Of a stretch of DNA of 64,000 nucleotides, positions 1 through 10,600 are shown piece by piece. The stretch is taken from contig QANU01097870.1 of assembly GCA_003254905.1 (NCBI GenBank), forward strand, positions 29,924 to 93,923, written 5' to 3'. Below the pieces are notes generated by a model. That model was not told the origin of the DNA, searched no databases, and saw nothing but the letters and a program-made list of their open reading frames with translations. Numbering within the stretch: position 1 is the stretch's first letter; the number at the start of each line of letters is the position of its first letter. The translations under genes and the position numbers were made by a program. The stretch is from Nissolia schottii (lineage: Eukaryota; Streptophyta; Magnoliopsida; Fabales; Fabaceae).

Positions 1-1485
1 TAACGTCGTTAGCCCGACGCATTTTTCCTTCTAGCTCCTTGCTTCATCATCAACCCTCCCCTCATGGCAAGAGTCCTTAGGGTTCAGCTCTGGATTAGCC
101 GTAAATCTTCTTTTCTTCAATTCTGCCATATCATTAGCCAATTGTCCCAATTATGTCTCCAAGTTCCTAATAGAGGCTTCGTTGTTCTTTTGATTTATCA
201 TTGATTGTTGCATAAATTGATTAAATGTTTCCTCTATTTTGGAACTTGAATACACGGGAGGCTGATTCTGATATGGGCGGGGTGGTTGGTACGGCGATTG
301 CGGAGCTCTGAATGATGGTCCGGCCTCTTGTCTCCATGGCTGATTGAAATTTTGATTCGGCCCCCTTTGGAAATTGTTTTGATAGGGTGGCCGTGGCTGG
401 TTTTCAAGGAAGTGAACTTCTTCTTCCTTGAAATGACAAACACTAGACGGGTGATCGCCATTACAAATTTCACATAAAAATACCTGTTGCCTTTTTGCAT
501 CACGGGCCTCTCTAATTTGCTTTGGCAACTCGCTTAGGGCCTTTTTCACCTCGTCTATCTGTTGTTGGAGTTGCTTGTGTTGGGCAAGGATGGCATCGTT
601 GGTTCCCAGCTCAAGCACTCCTCCTCTTCTAGGACCTCTATTGTACTGGCCTTGTTGGTCTGTCAAGGCCATGGAATCAATAATGGAAATGGCTTCCTCC
701 GGTGTTTTGGACATTATCTGTGCACCGGCGGTAGCATCAAGCATTAGTTTGTGCTGTTGTTGGAGTCCGTTGTGGAAGATGTGGATTTGTGTGCGTGCAT
801 CGAACCCATGGTTAAGGCACTTTCTCAGCATGGATTTGTAGCGTTCCCAGGCTTCACAGAGACTTTCTCCAGGTGCCTGCACAAATGTAGCAATTGCAGT
901 CTTTAAATCCATAAATTTAGATTGAGAAAAGTACCTGGCACAAAACTTTTCCTCCAAGTGATCCCAATTTGACAAGATGTGTTGTGGTTGATCCAGCAAC
1001 CACTCCTTAGCTTTGCCAATCAAGGTCAGGGGAAACATCCTTAAAAAAATTGATTCTTCATCGGCCTCGGACATTCCCGCGGTCCCACAGAGTTCATAGA
1101 ATTTCGTTAGATGATCATACGGACCCTCATGATCTAAACCTGCAAAAGGGTTAGCATATAACAATTGAACCAAACCAGGTTGCATCTGAGGTTGTCTTTG
1201 AGTTCCAGTAGTTCTGCTCATTCTTATGATGTTTCTAGGGGTAAAGTTTACAAATCCCCTATTGTTACTGGCTCCAGTATTGGTACCAGCTCCAGTGTTG
1301 TCTCCAGTTCCAGTATTGTCGGCCATGGTGTCTTCTTGATTGGTTGAAAAAGTTGATGATGGAGTTGTCTCTTGCTCTCCTCTTTGTTTGGCTAGTTGCT
1401 TTTTCTTCTTTTTACGATTTCTCCTTAAAGTAGCTTCAATGTCAGGGTCCAACAACAATTGATCTTTTGAAGTCTTACCTCGCAA
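1..1485 (-). mobile_element. Athila gag region
   Basis: Gag-type coding sequence about 440 residues long. It has a basic lysine-rich N-terminus, a Ty3-type capsid domain with the FYELCGTAG and FARYFSQSKF-like blocks, a glutamine-rich linker, a degenerate cysteine/histidine knuckle (CEICNGDHPSSVC) and a proline/glutamine-rich tail. It corresponds block for block with the gag of the element at 31021-41286. It is a fossil part of a transposable element, not a host gene. Confidence 0.85.
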
Positions 1486-1640
1486 TTGCTAAGAAATTCA
1501 CACTAGCCAAATAAGATTAGAACAAGAGAGTTCATAAAAGAAAGTTTATAAAATAATGAAAATAAAGACTATACAATATTTTACAGATATTCACAATTGT
1601 TTAATCAAACAAAACTCAAGCTATGTAATTTTGACGCAAC

Positions 1641-1658
1641 TCCCCGGCAACGGCGCCA
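1641..1658 (-). other. Primer-binding site, tRNA-Asp type
   Basis: On the minus strand this reads TGGCGCCGTTGCCGGGGA, complementary to the 3' end of plant tRNA-Asp(GUC) including CCA. It lies four bases inside the 5' LTR. This primer is characteristic of the Athila lineage. Confidence 0.9.
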
Positions 1659-1662
1659 AATT

Positions 1663-3281
1663 TGATGAAAACCTTTTTAACCACCTTCTAAGATCTTGAC
1701 ACAGCTTAGGTTTTGTCATAACTATGCCAAGCTCGTAGAAAGCTTATCTGCGCTTTTGTCGTTCAAATTAAATTCATATATATATCCTACTTTACGGCTT
1801 TCAGATTCCAAAGGAATCCGATTGCAGTATAGTCGGGTATAGTCGAACCACAGAGAGTTGCAAAAATACCGTTCTTGAGTTCGTTTAATTAAACAATGGA
1901 GTGAAGGATTTGATAAGTTGATAGTTAAATAAATAAGTAAATAAATGACATAAAAAGTAAATAGGAAACAAATCAGAGGTGGTTCCGGAGCTTGTTGGGA
2001 ATTTTAATCACATCATAGTTCATGCATACAGTTACTTATTACATAGAACTATTATTTCATTGATTGCCCGCCATCATATCTTATCTTTTACATTGCTTCC
2101 GCATATGAAAAGATCACAGGTTTCCTTTGTTAAACTGTTACTTTCGTATACGAGCTTAACAAAGTTTACCAGAATTATTTCAGACGTTAAAGCGGCTAAC
2201 TTCTAGTCTTGCAACAAGGTTAGATGAAATGATTTAGATCCGACTTTACTAATTGTAACTGTTCGTTCCAATGTTCAAGTCTTGAATCTAGCTTAGCATA
2301 GCGGATTGATCTTAACTTGGTTTACAACTTAATTAATATAACTCTCGTTCATACAACTAAGTCTCAAGCCAAGATCAAAACACTAAACAAAAACTATCAT
2401 TACGCATAAAACCATTCAACCTAATCATAAGAAATAGATAGATTCATATGCAAAAGTTACATGGATACAAGCAAACTACAATAGTGACCAAAATCACAAC
2501 AAAAAGAGGATTAGGAATCCATCTTACAAGAGCATCTCGGAGGCAAGGTTTAGGCACTTACCATGACACGTGCTTACGCTATCATGGCCATGGCTTCGCC
2601 AAGCTTCCTCGATCTCTGCTCCTTTACAAGCCTCATCTTTGTTCCTAACCTAACCTAACTAAGCTTTTAAAGTACAAAATAAATAAAGAAGAATAGTGTT
2701 TTGGGGGGGAAGAGGGGATGGTGGATGAATGAATTCGTATGGGCACGGCCTCCTCTATTTATAGACAGATTTTGGGTCCATCGCTCAGCGGTTTTGATGG
2801 ATCCGCTGAGCGATTTTAGCTGTATCGCTGAGCAGCGGCGCTTAATCGCTGAGCGGTTGTACTTTTACGTGGAGTAACAAATGCGCAGCAGCTTTTGCAG
2901 GGCGGCGCTAACGTGGCATGGCGGTGCCAGGCTGGCTCCAGCTGGCGCAATAAATGCGCCGGTGCAAGTTGCTGCCAACGTCCTTTCGTTCAGCGGCCAG
3001 GGTCCATCCGCTGAGCGATTCTTCCTTATGCACTGAGCGATTCATCGCTTACCGCTGAGCGGTTCTTTCGCCTGATTTTCCTCTTTTAAGCTCTTTTCCA
3101 ATTCTGCCCTTTTTCTTCATTCTTTATGGGATTATTCTTCAATTATTCTGCTTGCATCCATTTGCAAAATATATTTAATATCCTACAAAATAAAGGGGAA
3201 TTCATTAGATAATTTCTTTAAAACATAAGCGAATAAATGCCTTTTTAAATGACGAAAATTGCGTATTTTGGACATTTAACA
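1663..3281 (-). repeat. 5' LTR of the Athila element, 1.6 kb
   Basis: Bounded by TG...CA: on the minus strand it begins TGTTAAATGTCC at 3281 and ends TTTTCATCA at 1663. A TATA box (CTATAAATAG, minus strand) lies at 2755-2764. About seven CCGCTGAGCGG-like motifs lie at about 2780-3060, directly upstream of that TATA box. It is homologous to the solo LTR at 28134-29847. Confidence 0.9.
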
Positions 3282-3644
3282 CCTACCCCCGCAGAGGAGC
3301 CAGTGGAGCCCCCACCTCCAGATCATGTTCCCATGGAGGTGGAGCCCCCACCTTACCATAAGGACGTGGAGGTGGACCCGAACTCTCTGCTTCCTAAGGC
3401 TGTGACCCCTTTGCATGCTAGGATGATGGGTCCCAACCTTTACCCCCAGTTCGCCCCCTGGTCCCATGATGATGAGGCGGGTCCTTCGAGAGGTCCGGGA
3501 GGATTATCTCCTATCTTGGAGACTTCTTCAGAGAGCGATAATGACGAGGACGACATTCCCCTCTTTTCCTCATCAGACGACATGGAGCTAGACTTTGAGG
3601 AGGGCAATCCCGTGGAGGATTCAGATTCAGGATTTAATGAGTAG
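3282..3644 (+). other. Acidic, proline-rich coding-like segment inside an LTR
   Basis: An open stretch of about 120 codons within the LTR. The first half is proline/glutamate-rich (EEPVEPPPPDHVP); the second is serine/aspartate/glutamate-rich (SSESDNDEDD, FSSSDDMELDFEE). The longest reading extends into the Athila LTR at 3249, so its true 5' end was displaced by that insertion. A similar segment (SSSEEEEPLERL) sits at the same LTR position in element E (57198-57665). I recognise no protein family. It could be a real LTR-borne ORF or chance. Confidence 0.4.
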
Positions 3645-4796
3645 CTGCAATACTCTAGGACTCAATGACTTTTTGTATGGATGGAATGGGTAGTACCCAT
3701 CAATCCTTAGATGTTAGGGTTATTTAAATTTTCGTTGTATGTTATTTTATGTAAAAACATTATCCCTTCATGTATTTATGTTTATATGTGTATGATACTC
3801 AGGGACCTTGTGTATGTGGCCTTATATTGTTACGTATGAGATGTATGCATAGAATTTTGGAGTACGCGTATGTAATTACGACGACTATAAATCATGCATG
3901 GCTCCTAAGATTCATTATAACAAAAAAAAAATTATTTTTTAAAGATTTAAATCGGTCCCTAATTGTGAAGACAAAGTAAAATAATATTTTCTACAAAACT
4001 ACGTGTAACGTCCTGCTCTTTCCCTAAGTGAAATTCCCTCGATTTACTGTTTATAGAGCATCCTGTATAGGTCAACATGCAGAGATTAATAGAAATTTAT
4101 CTGTTTATTTTCTCAAAGTTCTGATGACGCTCAAATAGTCCCTCATGACCCTTAGAATTTAGTAGAAAAATTAAACCGTCGGAAAAACGGAGTTCCGCTC
4201 ACTTTCAGACAATTCTGCAGACACTAAAACAGCCCCAGTTGGCCCCGTTTAGCCAGTAGAACTGAGTAGTGGGCCCCAATCTTGGGAAACCATACCCTAG
4301 GAAGGAAAAGATGACCAAACCCCTAGAGCAACCCCAAATTGTTACTAGGAAGCTTTGGCGACCGTGGAAATGCCAGCGGAACGGTCCCGATCGGACACCG
4401 ACGAGAGATAATGGGTCAAAGGTATCTGTGAAAAATACTCCTCCAGAGAAAATTCACAAATACCTTGAAGTGATACTACCTTGAGGTAGTGGGGAAATAG
4501 AGGATTGCGACGGTATAAGCGGAATATTTTTCGGACGACCGTGCGCGACGCACCGGGACTACGAACGATCAAAAACGAGCGAAACAGGACCGTGTGGGCC
4601 CCACATCTGCAATTGACCACGTGATGGCTGCAGATTTCCAAGGAAAATAATAAAAAATTAAGCCACTATTCATTGATTTGACCCTAGGATTATCTAAACT
4701 AATTAACTAATTAGGAAATAAAATTAAAAAGGGCATTATGGTAATTTTGGGACAAATTGGATGACCAATCTGCCCCAAACCCGCGACTCCCCCTCT

Positions 4797-4806
4797 CTAT
4801 AAATAG
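4797..4806 (+). promoter_or_regulatory. TATA box of the solo LTR
   Basis: CTATAAATAG. The same decamer occurs in the Tekay-type LTRs at 25950, 43684 and 60607, and also in the Athila-type LTRs (2755 and 32075 on the minus strand; 49258, 54866 and 61684 on the plus strand). It marks the presumed U3/R boundary. Confidence 0.7.
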
Positions 4807-5227
4807 CCCCCCACCTGAATTCATTCTTCCCATAATTCTCACCTTGCTGAAACTCTGCCGAAAAATCGTTCAGTGCCAGAACACTGCTGCAATCAGGAGA
4901 CCGGTTCAGGAGGCTATTCACCCAAGGATCCCACATCTCTTCCACCCTCTCCAGCCTTCTTTGCAGCCCCAAGAAAGTGGGTAAACTTGGTTTGCTCACC
5001 TCCTTGGAGCTTATGTTTGTTTATGCTTGTTTTTGATGAATATGGGATTATGATGATTTATGTTAGAAATGCTACGCTAGGACTTAGGAGATGATTCTGA
5101 AGGGTCTTGTGACTTGGACTAGATAGTATTTTAAGGGTTGGAATATGTGTGAAAACCTCAAGAAGGATCCATGGACAAAGGGGGAAAGAAAGCAAGAAAA
5201 ACGAAGTTGTAAGTTTCAGCCTCGCCA

Positions 5228-5375
5228 GGGACCGCTGAGCGGCATCATGAGCCACTGAGCGGACTCGTGAACCGCTAAGCGGTGATAGACCCCGTTGATC
5301 GAAGGGAACAGAAAACAAGTTTTTGTGACACGTGGACTCTAGGGCGCTGACCGGCCATCAGGCACCGCTGAGCGT
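5228..5375 (+). repeat. Cluster of CCGCTGAGCGG near-palindromes
   Basis: About five copies of CCGCTGAGCGG and one-base variants, spaced about 20-95 bp apart, 431-575 bp downstream of the TATA box. Comparable clusters occur at the same distance in the LTR at 42830-45939. Confidence 0.8.
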
Positions 5376-5814
5376 CCTAGCCTGAAACTTAACCATTTTA
5401 CGAAACAAGGTTTATGAAGGTTGTCCTGGACACACATTTCCAACACTTACGAAGCTAAATGAGATGCATGTAGTATGTTTACGATGAGTGAATGAGTTAT
5501 GTTTATGATGATGTATGATGAACATGTTATGAGGTATGTCTAGGATGATGTATGATGAGCATGTCTTGAGGTATGCTTAGGATGATGCATGTAGAACATT
5601 TTCATGAGGTATGTTTATGATGAGTGCGTGAAGTATTTGTATGATGATGTATGTGGAACATTGCATGTAGAATATGTATGTTAGAAATGGTTATGCTATC
5701 ATGCATCATGAGGACTAGAGGTTAATCACGTAAAGCTTGAACATTAAAATTGAATATTAGGGAATCAGTATGTAGTTATATGATAGGAATCCTTTCTCTT
5801 GGCACGTCTACGGA

Positions 5815-6030
5815 CACGCCCCTCACCAGTCCCAAAAGGGTGGATTGGTTAATGATGCTACCTCACCAGTCCCAAAAGGGTGGACCGGTTAATGAGGTTA
5901 ATGGCATGATGATGAGGTATGATGATAAGATATGATGATGAGATATGATGAGAACTGATGAAATGTGATGAGAAACGATGAGAAATGATGATGAGGTATG
6001 ATGAGATATGATGATGAGATATGAGTCTCC
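5815..6030 (+). repeat. Short tandem repeats in the LTR
   Basis: Two copies of a CTCACCAGTCCCAAAAGGGTGGA-like unit (about 5821-5885) are followed by a degenerate ATGATGAG(ATATG) repeat to about 6030. Other Tekay-type LTRs carry different tandem repeats in the same interval. Confidence 0.7.
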
Positions 6031-7233
6031 GCTTGGTTACGTCAAAAGGGTACGGACCCCCACCTCCCTACTTGTAGGAAGGGTAGCCCACTTGATTGGC
6101 GGCGATGGACACTAGACCCCATCGGTGGTTAGCAACCACTCTGGTGTGAACGCAGCTGGGTCGTCGTCAAGTTAGGAACAGAAGTGGTTGTAGCCGTAGG
6201 CCACGGTTACATGAGCGCAGGACCAATGTATGAAGAAGGACGCTACCCCGGTTCACTAGCCCAACCGAAAGCGTAAGAGATCCCCATGTTCCCCCCAAGC
6301 ATGAGTATATGATGAATGAGTTACATGAGTATATGATGCATGAGTATATGATGATGTATGAGTATGTAATGTATAAGTATATGATGAGGTATGTCTATGT
6401 AGTCGTCAAGAGAACGCTTGAGATGGCCTATGTATGTACGCGAAGTAAAGATAATGAGCACGAGAACTTAGATAAGCAAGACTAGTTCCCCAGTCACCTA
6501 GTAAAGTAGATAAAGCCGTTCAGGACTTTAGGCCAGATAATAATCAGTAGGATGTTAGTATGCATGTTCACTTAGAAACACCTGAGCGGCCTGGTTGATA
6601 AGTGAGAAAAAGAGATCCCCTACGCCAAGGTTAACCACTGAGGACGACTGTTCTCACCCCCACTCGCTTATGCTTCCAGGAGCAGGTGATGATTATGAGA
6701 GCCACGAGGAGCCCCACGAGGAGCCACATGAAGAGCAGTAGAGGACCGAGGCCAGCCAGTTCAGCTGGACACTGGATAGACATTTTGGATATGTATTTTG
6801 ACATGTATTTTGATGTATGTATATGGCACATGTATGTAACTTATTATAGTAGCCTACTGTTGATGTAAATATATATGTGATGGACCACGTTTGCTTATGT
6901 AAATATTTATGTATGGATATCAATTGTAAGCCATTAGCTCTATCGTTTGTATTATATGCTTTGATTCACGCGCGGCTCATACTTTGCAAATAAAGTAACA
7001 AGCAGAAAAGTTTTTAAAATGGTCCCTATTTTCCTTAACCTAGTATTTTTGAAAGATAATAAAGGACTCCGAGTAATCCCACCAAACGATCAACAACCTA
7101 GTGAGCTTTGTGTACTACTCGAGGGTATGCGGTTAGCTAGGGTGTTACACTACGAGTAGTCTAAGCAAACATATAACAATCTAGCAAAGCTGAGTTGTGA
7201 CTTAAGCATGAACCAGCTAGCTAGGGTGTTATA

Positions 7234-7671
7234 TGAGACGCGATTGTAGGAGGCCTAAAATGCTTGAAAACCTATTAAAATGCACCAGAGAAAAGAATAC
7301 CAAACCATTATGTTACAATTATGCATTTACTCAGATTTTTCACCACTTCTCACTAATTTTGTCGTCATCAAGCTGGAGAGAAAAAAAACATACTAGGAGG
7401 CTCAAGAACACTAAAGAAGGGGATCGATTGGATCGTGATTCAATTCCAAGGCTTCCCTATCTTCTATGTATCTTCCTATCTTTTCATTGTTTATTGTTAA
7501 TTTCAATTTTCACGTCATGAACTAATTCCTCTTTGGATTGGGAGGATGATGTAACCCTAATACTTTTTCTCTTAATTCTAATTTCTTTGTTATTCAATTG
7601 TGTTTGTTGTGAATTGATTTCTCTATGCTTATTGCTTTTTGTTAACTGGCCATTAATGAATGTAACTCTGG
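7234..7671. other. Intergenic DNA without recognisable gene
   Basis: AT-rich sequence between the end of the outer LTR and the palindrome-bearing repeat. The short open frames here lack family resemblance or compositional support. Confidence 0.5.
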
Positions 7672-8032
7672 ATAGCAACCTAAGAGGGGTGAATTAGGTT
7701 TCTCTTATTTTTCTCGGATTTTTGTTTCTTTGAAAATGTGGAACCCTAATCCCAAATTAAGAACAAGACCCAGCAATTAACCAAATGATTGATAATGTTA
7801 AATGCAGCGGAAATTGTAAATTGCTGAATGTAAAAAAGTGTAGGGATAAGAAGAATCACACCGGAGAATTTATCCTGGTTCACCTTCACAACCGAAGGCT
7901 ACGTCCAGTCCCCTGTTCTGATTCAGGGATTTTTCCACTATGTAAACTTGTGTTGTGTACAACCTCACACCCGAGGCACTTACACCGACAACTACAAGAG
8001 AACAACCCGTTCCCCTGGTTACACAATGCCCT

Positions 8033-8108
8033 CACCGAACACTACGGTGATAATCAGAAACACACCGAACACCACGGTGTTTACAAAACCACACCGAACA
8101 CTACGGTG
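8033..8108. repeat. Three CACCGAACACYACGGTG hairpin units
   Basis: Three 17-bp units begin at 8033, 8063 and 8092. Each has CACCG/CGGTG arms around a seven-base loop, and they are spaced about 30 bp apart. Confidence 0.85.
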
Positions 8109-8434
8109 CCACAATTGATTCACAATTGTTGAAGAAGTAATACAATGGCTTTGCCAATCCTAAATTCAGGGTTGGAAGTTTTCCTGAATAGAAAGCACAA
8201 ATGATATAACAGTTAAGGCTCAAAGGGCTTTCTTTAAGTTTAGGATTGAAACACCATTGAAAATTGATCAGAACTTTGTAAATATGAAAGTGAGAATTGA
8301 GTTCTGGAGTGGTGTATGAGTTTGCACGAGTTTGGCACTTATATAGGCATAGGTGCCTCTTCATGAACCATTGCCATGGCTTCCAAATGCCAAACAACAC
8401 ATTGTTTCATGAAAAAACACATCAGTTCGTGCAT

Positions 8435-8755
8435 GTAATCGATTAACCAAGTGTGGTAATCGATTACACTCATAACCGTTACCAATTTTCAAAATTCAAA
8501 TGATGGTAATCGATTACCAAGAGTGTGTAATCGATTACACATGCAACAATTACCAATTTTGAAAGTTCATAAGGTGGTAATCGATTAACACGAATGGGTA
8601 ATCGATTACACCTATGAAAAATGTCATAATTTCGAATTTCTTATGATGGTAATCGATTACCATAAGTGTGTAATTGATTACACACATAGAAAATGACATA
8701 TTTTCAAATTTGTGATGATGGTAATCGATTACATTAAGTGAGTAATCGATTACTC
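8435..8755. repeat. GTAATCGATTAC palindrome array
   Basis: Ten copies of GTAATCGATTAC or one-base variants, arranged as five pairs. Within a pair the copies are about 20 bp apart; pairs are about 65-70 bp apart, separated by AT-rich spacers of related sequence. The 12-mer is a perfect palindrome. Confidence 0.9.
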
Positions 8756-9026
8756 ATGTAAAAATGATTTCCAAGTGTTGCAAACCCTAGAAAAGTGTTG
8801 CTATATGAGTTTAGGGTTTTAGCAAAAGTGTTAGACTTGTTAGAATGAAAACCTTATGAGCCATTAACCATGATATCAATAACAAGTGCTAACTATTAAA
8901 CTCTAAGGTAAAAACACTTCAACCTTCAATATGATGATCGGTTGATCGTTGCAATTCATCGGTTGTGTCTTTGCCTTTTTCTTGCTTTTTGTTGATGTTC
9001 TTGTCTTCATCAAAACCTAGCCATCA

Positions 9027-9270
9027 GAGGTCAGAGAAAGAACCTTCTTCACAATGAATTGTTAGTAAACCTAGGGGAACTTTGAGAAAAGAAATCTAGG
9101 TGATAATGAAAAATTGATCGTCACTTAGTTATTTCTTATAGATAAAAATAGAGGGTGGTGCAGCCCTTAGCCTCACACGCTATCAAAGATTCACAAAACC
9201 CTAATCCCTAGGCGAACTAGAATAATTTTAAGAGATTGGTTAATCAAGTCGATCATAGGAGGTGAACACA

Positions 9271-9306
<36 letters not shown>

Positions 9307-10600
9307 TTATGTTAGAATAGGAATCTAGGTTGTCATTTGAAAATAATTTGAATGACAAAGAAAGCGAAGTTAGGGAAATATTAGTGGTGAAATCAGAATC
9401 TCAATCGCCTTAACCTTTGAATCAACCTTTGAATCAATCATATTTGCTTGATTTACGTTTTTAATTTCTGTCATATCTAATTCTCATTGCTTGAAACTCA
9501 GTTCTATAAATCTCTTTTTCGTGATTCGACTCTGGAATTAATTCTTGATTGCACTTTTGATCATAACTGTCATCGTAAAAATGATACTTTGGATATTTTA
9601 GTCCTAAGGACTAATACTTTATTACTTAGCGACGTCGTATACTTGCCACGTGTTTATTCTCACCACTAATGATGCCATCCTCAGATAACAATACGGGAGA
9701 AGGGTTACTTGAACAACTAGAGAGAGGCTAAATGTAATTTTATTGAATTGAAGCCAGTGTAATTCTCTATATTTTATTATTTTATGACAAGATATAGTTT
9801 CTCTTACCATCACGTAATCACACCTGCCATCTTCTGAAAAATGCTAGTGTTTAGGCCATTGTACTTCGTGATTTTCCAAGTCCTTTGCCGTTGACGCTTC
9901 GGCAAAGTTTATGCACTTCTAATGCTATCGGTACCTAGTCTTTCACCTTGCAATAATTTCTTTATGCAATAGTTTACAACTGCTTTAATGACCACATAAA
10001 AGCCACACGCCAGCCATTGAGCTTAGTTGGGGAGATGGTGGGAGAGAGGCATGTAACTCGAGGTTATTAAGAAAAATGAAAAACAAACAAGTTAATAGGA
10101 CAACTTATTAATAATCCAACCTATCAGGTCGGGTCTAGCATGTTCACACCTTGCTTTCCAGATATGCTCTCATGTAATAAGATCCCTCCTGAAGGGTCAG
10201 ACCGGACAGTCGGACAACTTAGATGAATCATTGATAATCAGTCGGACTAAACAAAGCTTCAACCAATTCAATGCTAGGCTAGGAAATTCATCCAACTACT
10301 ATACTAAATCACGGAGTTAAATGGCTCCAAATGCCAGTGTTAAGTAGGGAAGAAACAAGGGCAACTTCAAGGCAATATCATTTTCAACAAGCATAACGCA
10401 GTATTGAATGATGCCAATTACATCAGTGACAACAGCGAACTTATTTTTGCATAAAATGTAAGAAAAACAGAGGCCTATAAAAAATAAATAAAAAATGACG
10501 GCCAAACCAGCCACCGAGTGGCATATATGTTGTACATTGAAACAAAACATTATGCCAGACCTCCCATAAAAGATGAATCAAGCATAAAAACTAAGATGAA
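9027..10600. other. Intergenic DNA downstream of MPPB
   Basis: No gene recognised. It contains a GA microsatellite. The segment at about 9490-9670 (GTAAAAATGATACTTTGG to ACTTAGCGACGTCG) looks like a degraded retroelement remnant but cannot be assigned. The MPPB 3' UTR should lie in about 10300-10600 (minus strand), but I see no canonical AATAAA that fixes its end. Confidence 0.4.
9274..9303. repeat. GA microsatellite
   Basis: Uninterrupted (GA)n of about 30 bp. Confidence 0.95.

Larger units (their letters stand above)
1..3281 (-). mobile_element. Athila-lineage LTR retrotransposon, 5' part, runs off the left edge
   Basis: A minus-strand element whose 5' LTR (1663-3281), primer-binding site (1641-1658) and gag region (1-1485) are in the window; pol and the 3' LTR would lie to the left. 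The gag resembles that of the nearly whole element at 31021-41286, sharing the NPFAGLDHE and GKAKEWLLDQPQ blocks. The right border abuts CCTAC (3282-3286), the expected TSD, whose partner lies outside the window. The element interrupts a Tekay-type LTR that resumes at 3282. Athila assignment rests on the gag type, the tRNA-Asp primer site and the LTR ends. Intactness cannot be judged from this part. Confidence 0.88.
4004..7149 (+). mobile_element. Solo LTR, Tekay type, 3.1 kb, TSD CTACG
   Basis: Begins TGTAACGTCCTGC, ends GGGTGTTACA, and is flanked by perfect 5-bp duplications CTACG (3999-4003 and 7150-7154). There is no internal region, so it is a solo LTR left by LTR-LTR recombination. TATA box at 4797-4806, CCGCTGAGCGG-like cluster at about 5228-5375, ATGATGAG-type simple repeats around 5890-6030, and the conserved ~100-bp block at about 6490-6600. 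It is the reference full-length copy for comparing the other Tekay-type LTRs here. Confidence 0.93.
3282..7233 (+). repeat. 3' part of an outer Tekay-type LTR, split by a solo LTR
   Basis: The two outer pieces (3282-4003 and about 7150-7233) form the end of a plus-strand LTR. The second piece ends AGCTAGGGTGTTATA, matching the AGCTAGGGTGTTACA ends of the other Tekay-type LTRs in the window. The first piece contains the 'grey zone' typical of these LTRs (CGGTCCCTA...). Its left part is outside the window, beyond the Athila element inserted at 3281/3282. It carries an unusual acidic coding-like segment. Confidence 0.75.
7672..9026. repeat. Unclassified interspersed repeat with palindrome arrays
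   Basis: Recognisable as a unit by its left side (AACCTAAGAGGGGTGAATTAGG), its right side (TTCATCAAAACCTAG) and two internal arrays: CACCGAACAC(T/C)ACGGTG hairpins at 8033-8108 and GTAATCGATTAC palindromes at 8435-8755. No coding domain, clear TSD or terminal repeat was found, so borders are approximate. Similar GTAATCGATTAC-rich repeats are, from memory, common in legume genomes; the class (LTR-derived or other) is open. Confidence 0.5.

Noticed and set aside
4345-4641. Minus-strand open frame (about 98 codons), with counterparts at 25525-25764 and 60163-60459
   Set aside because: It recurs because the underlying LTR U3 sequence is homologous; it is antisense to the LTR, varies in length and has no protein-family signal.
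7785-8132. 115-codon plus-strand frame
   Set aside because: It runs through the hairpin repeats of the unclassified element, with no family resemblance.
8435-8755. Regularly spaced palindromes resembling a CRISPR array
   Set aside because: Plant nuclear context, spacers are related to each other, repeats are 12 bp and paired, and there are no cas genes; it is part of an interspersed repeat.
9490-9670. Possible retroelement remnant
   Set aside because: Suggestive wording of the sequence only; no LTR end, primer site or domain could be identified, so it is not called as an element.
10317-10550. 77-codon minus-strand frame downstream of MPPB
   Set aside because: It lies where the MPPB 3' UTR is expected; hydrophobic but without support as a separate gene.
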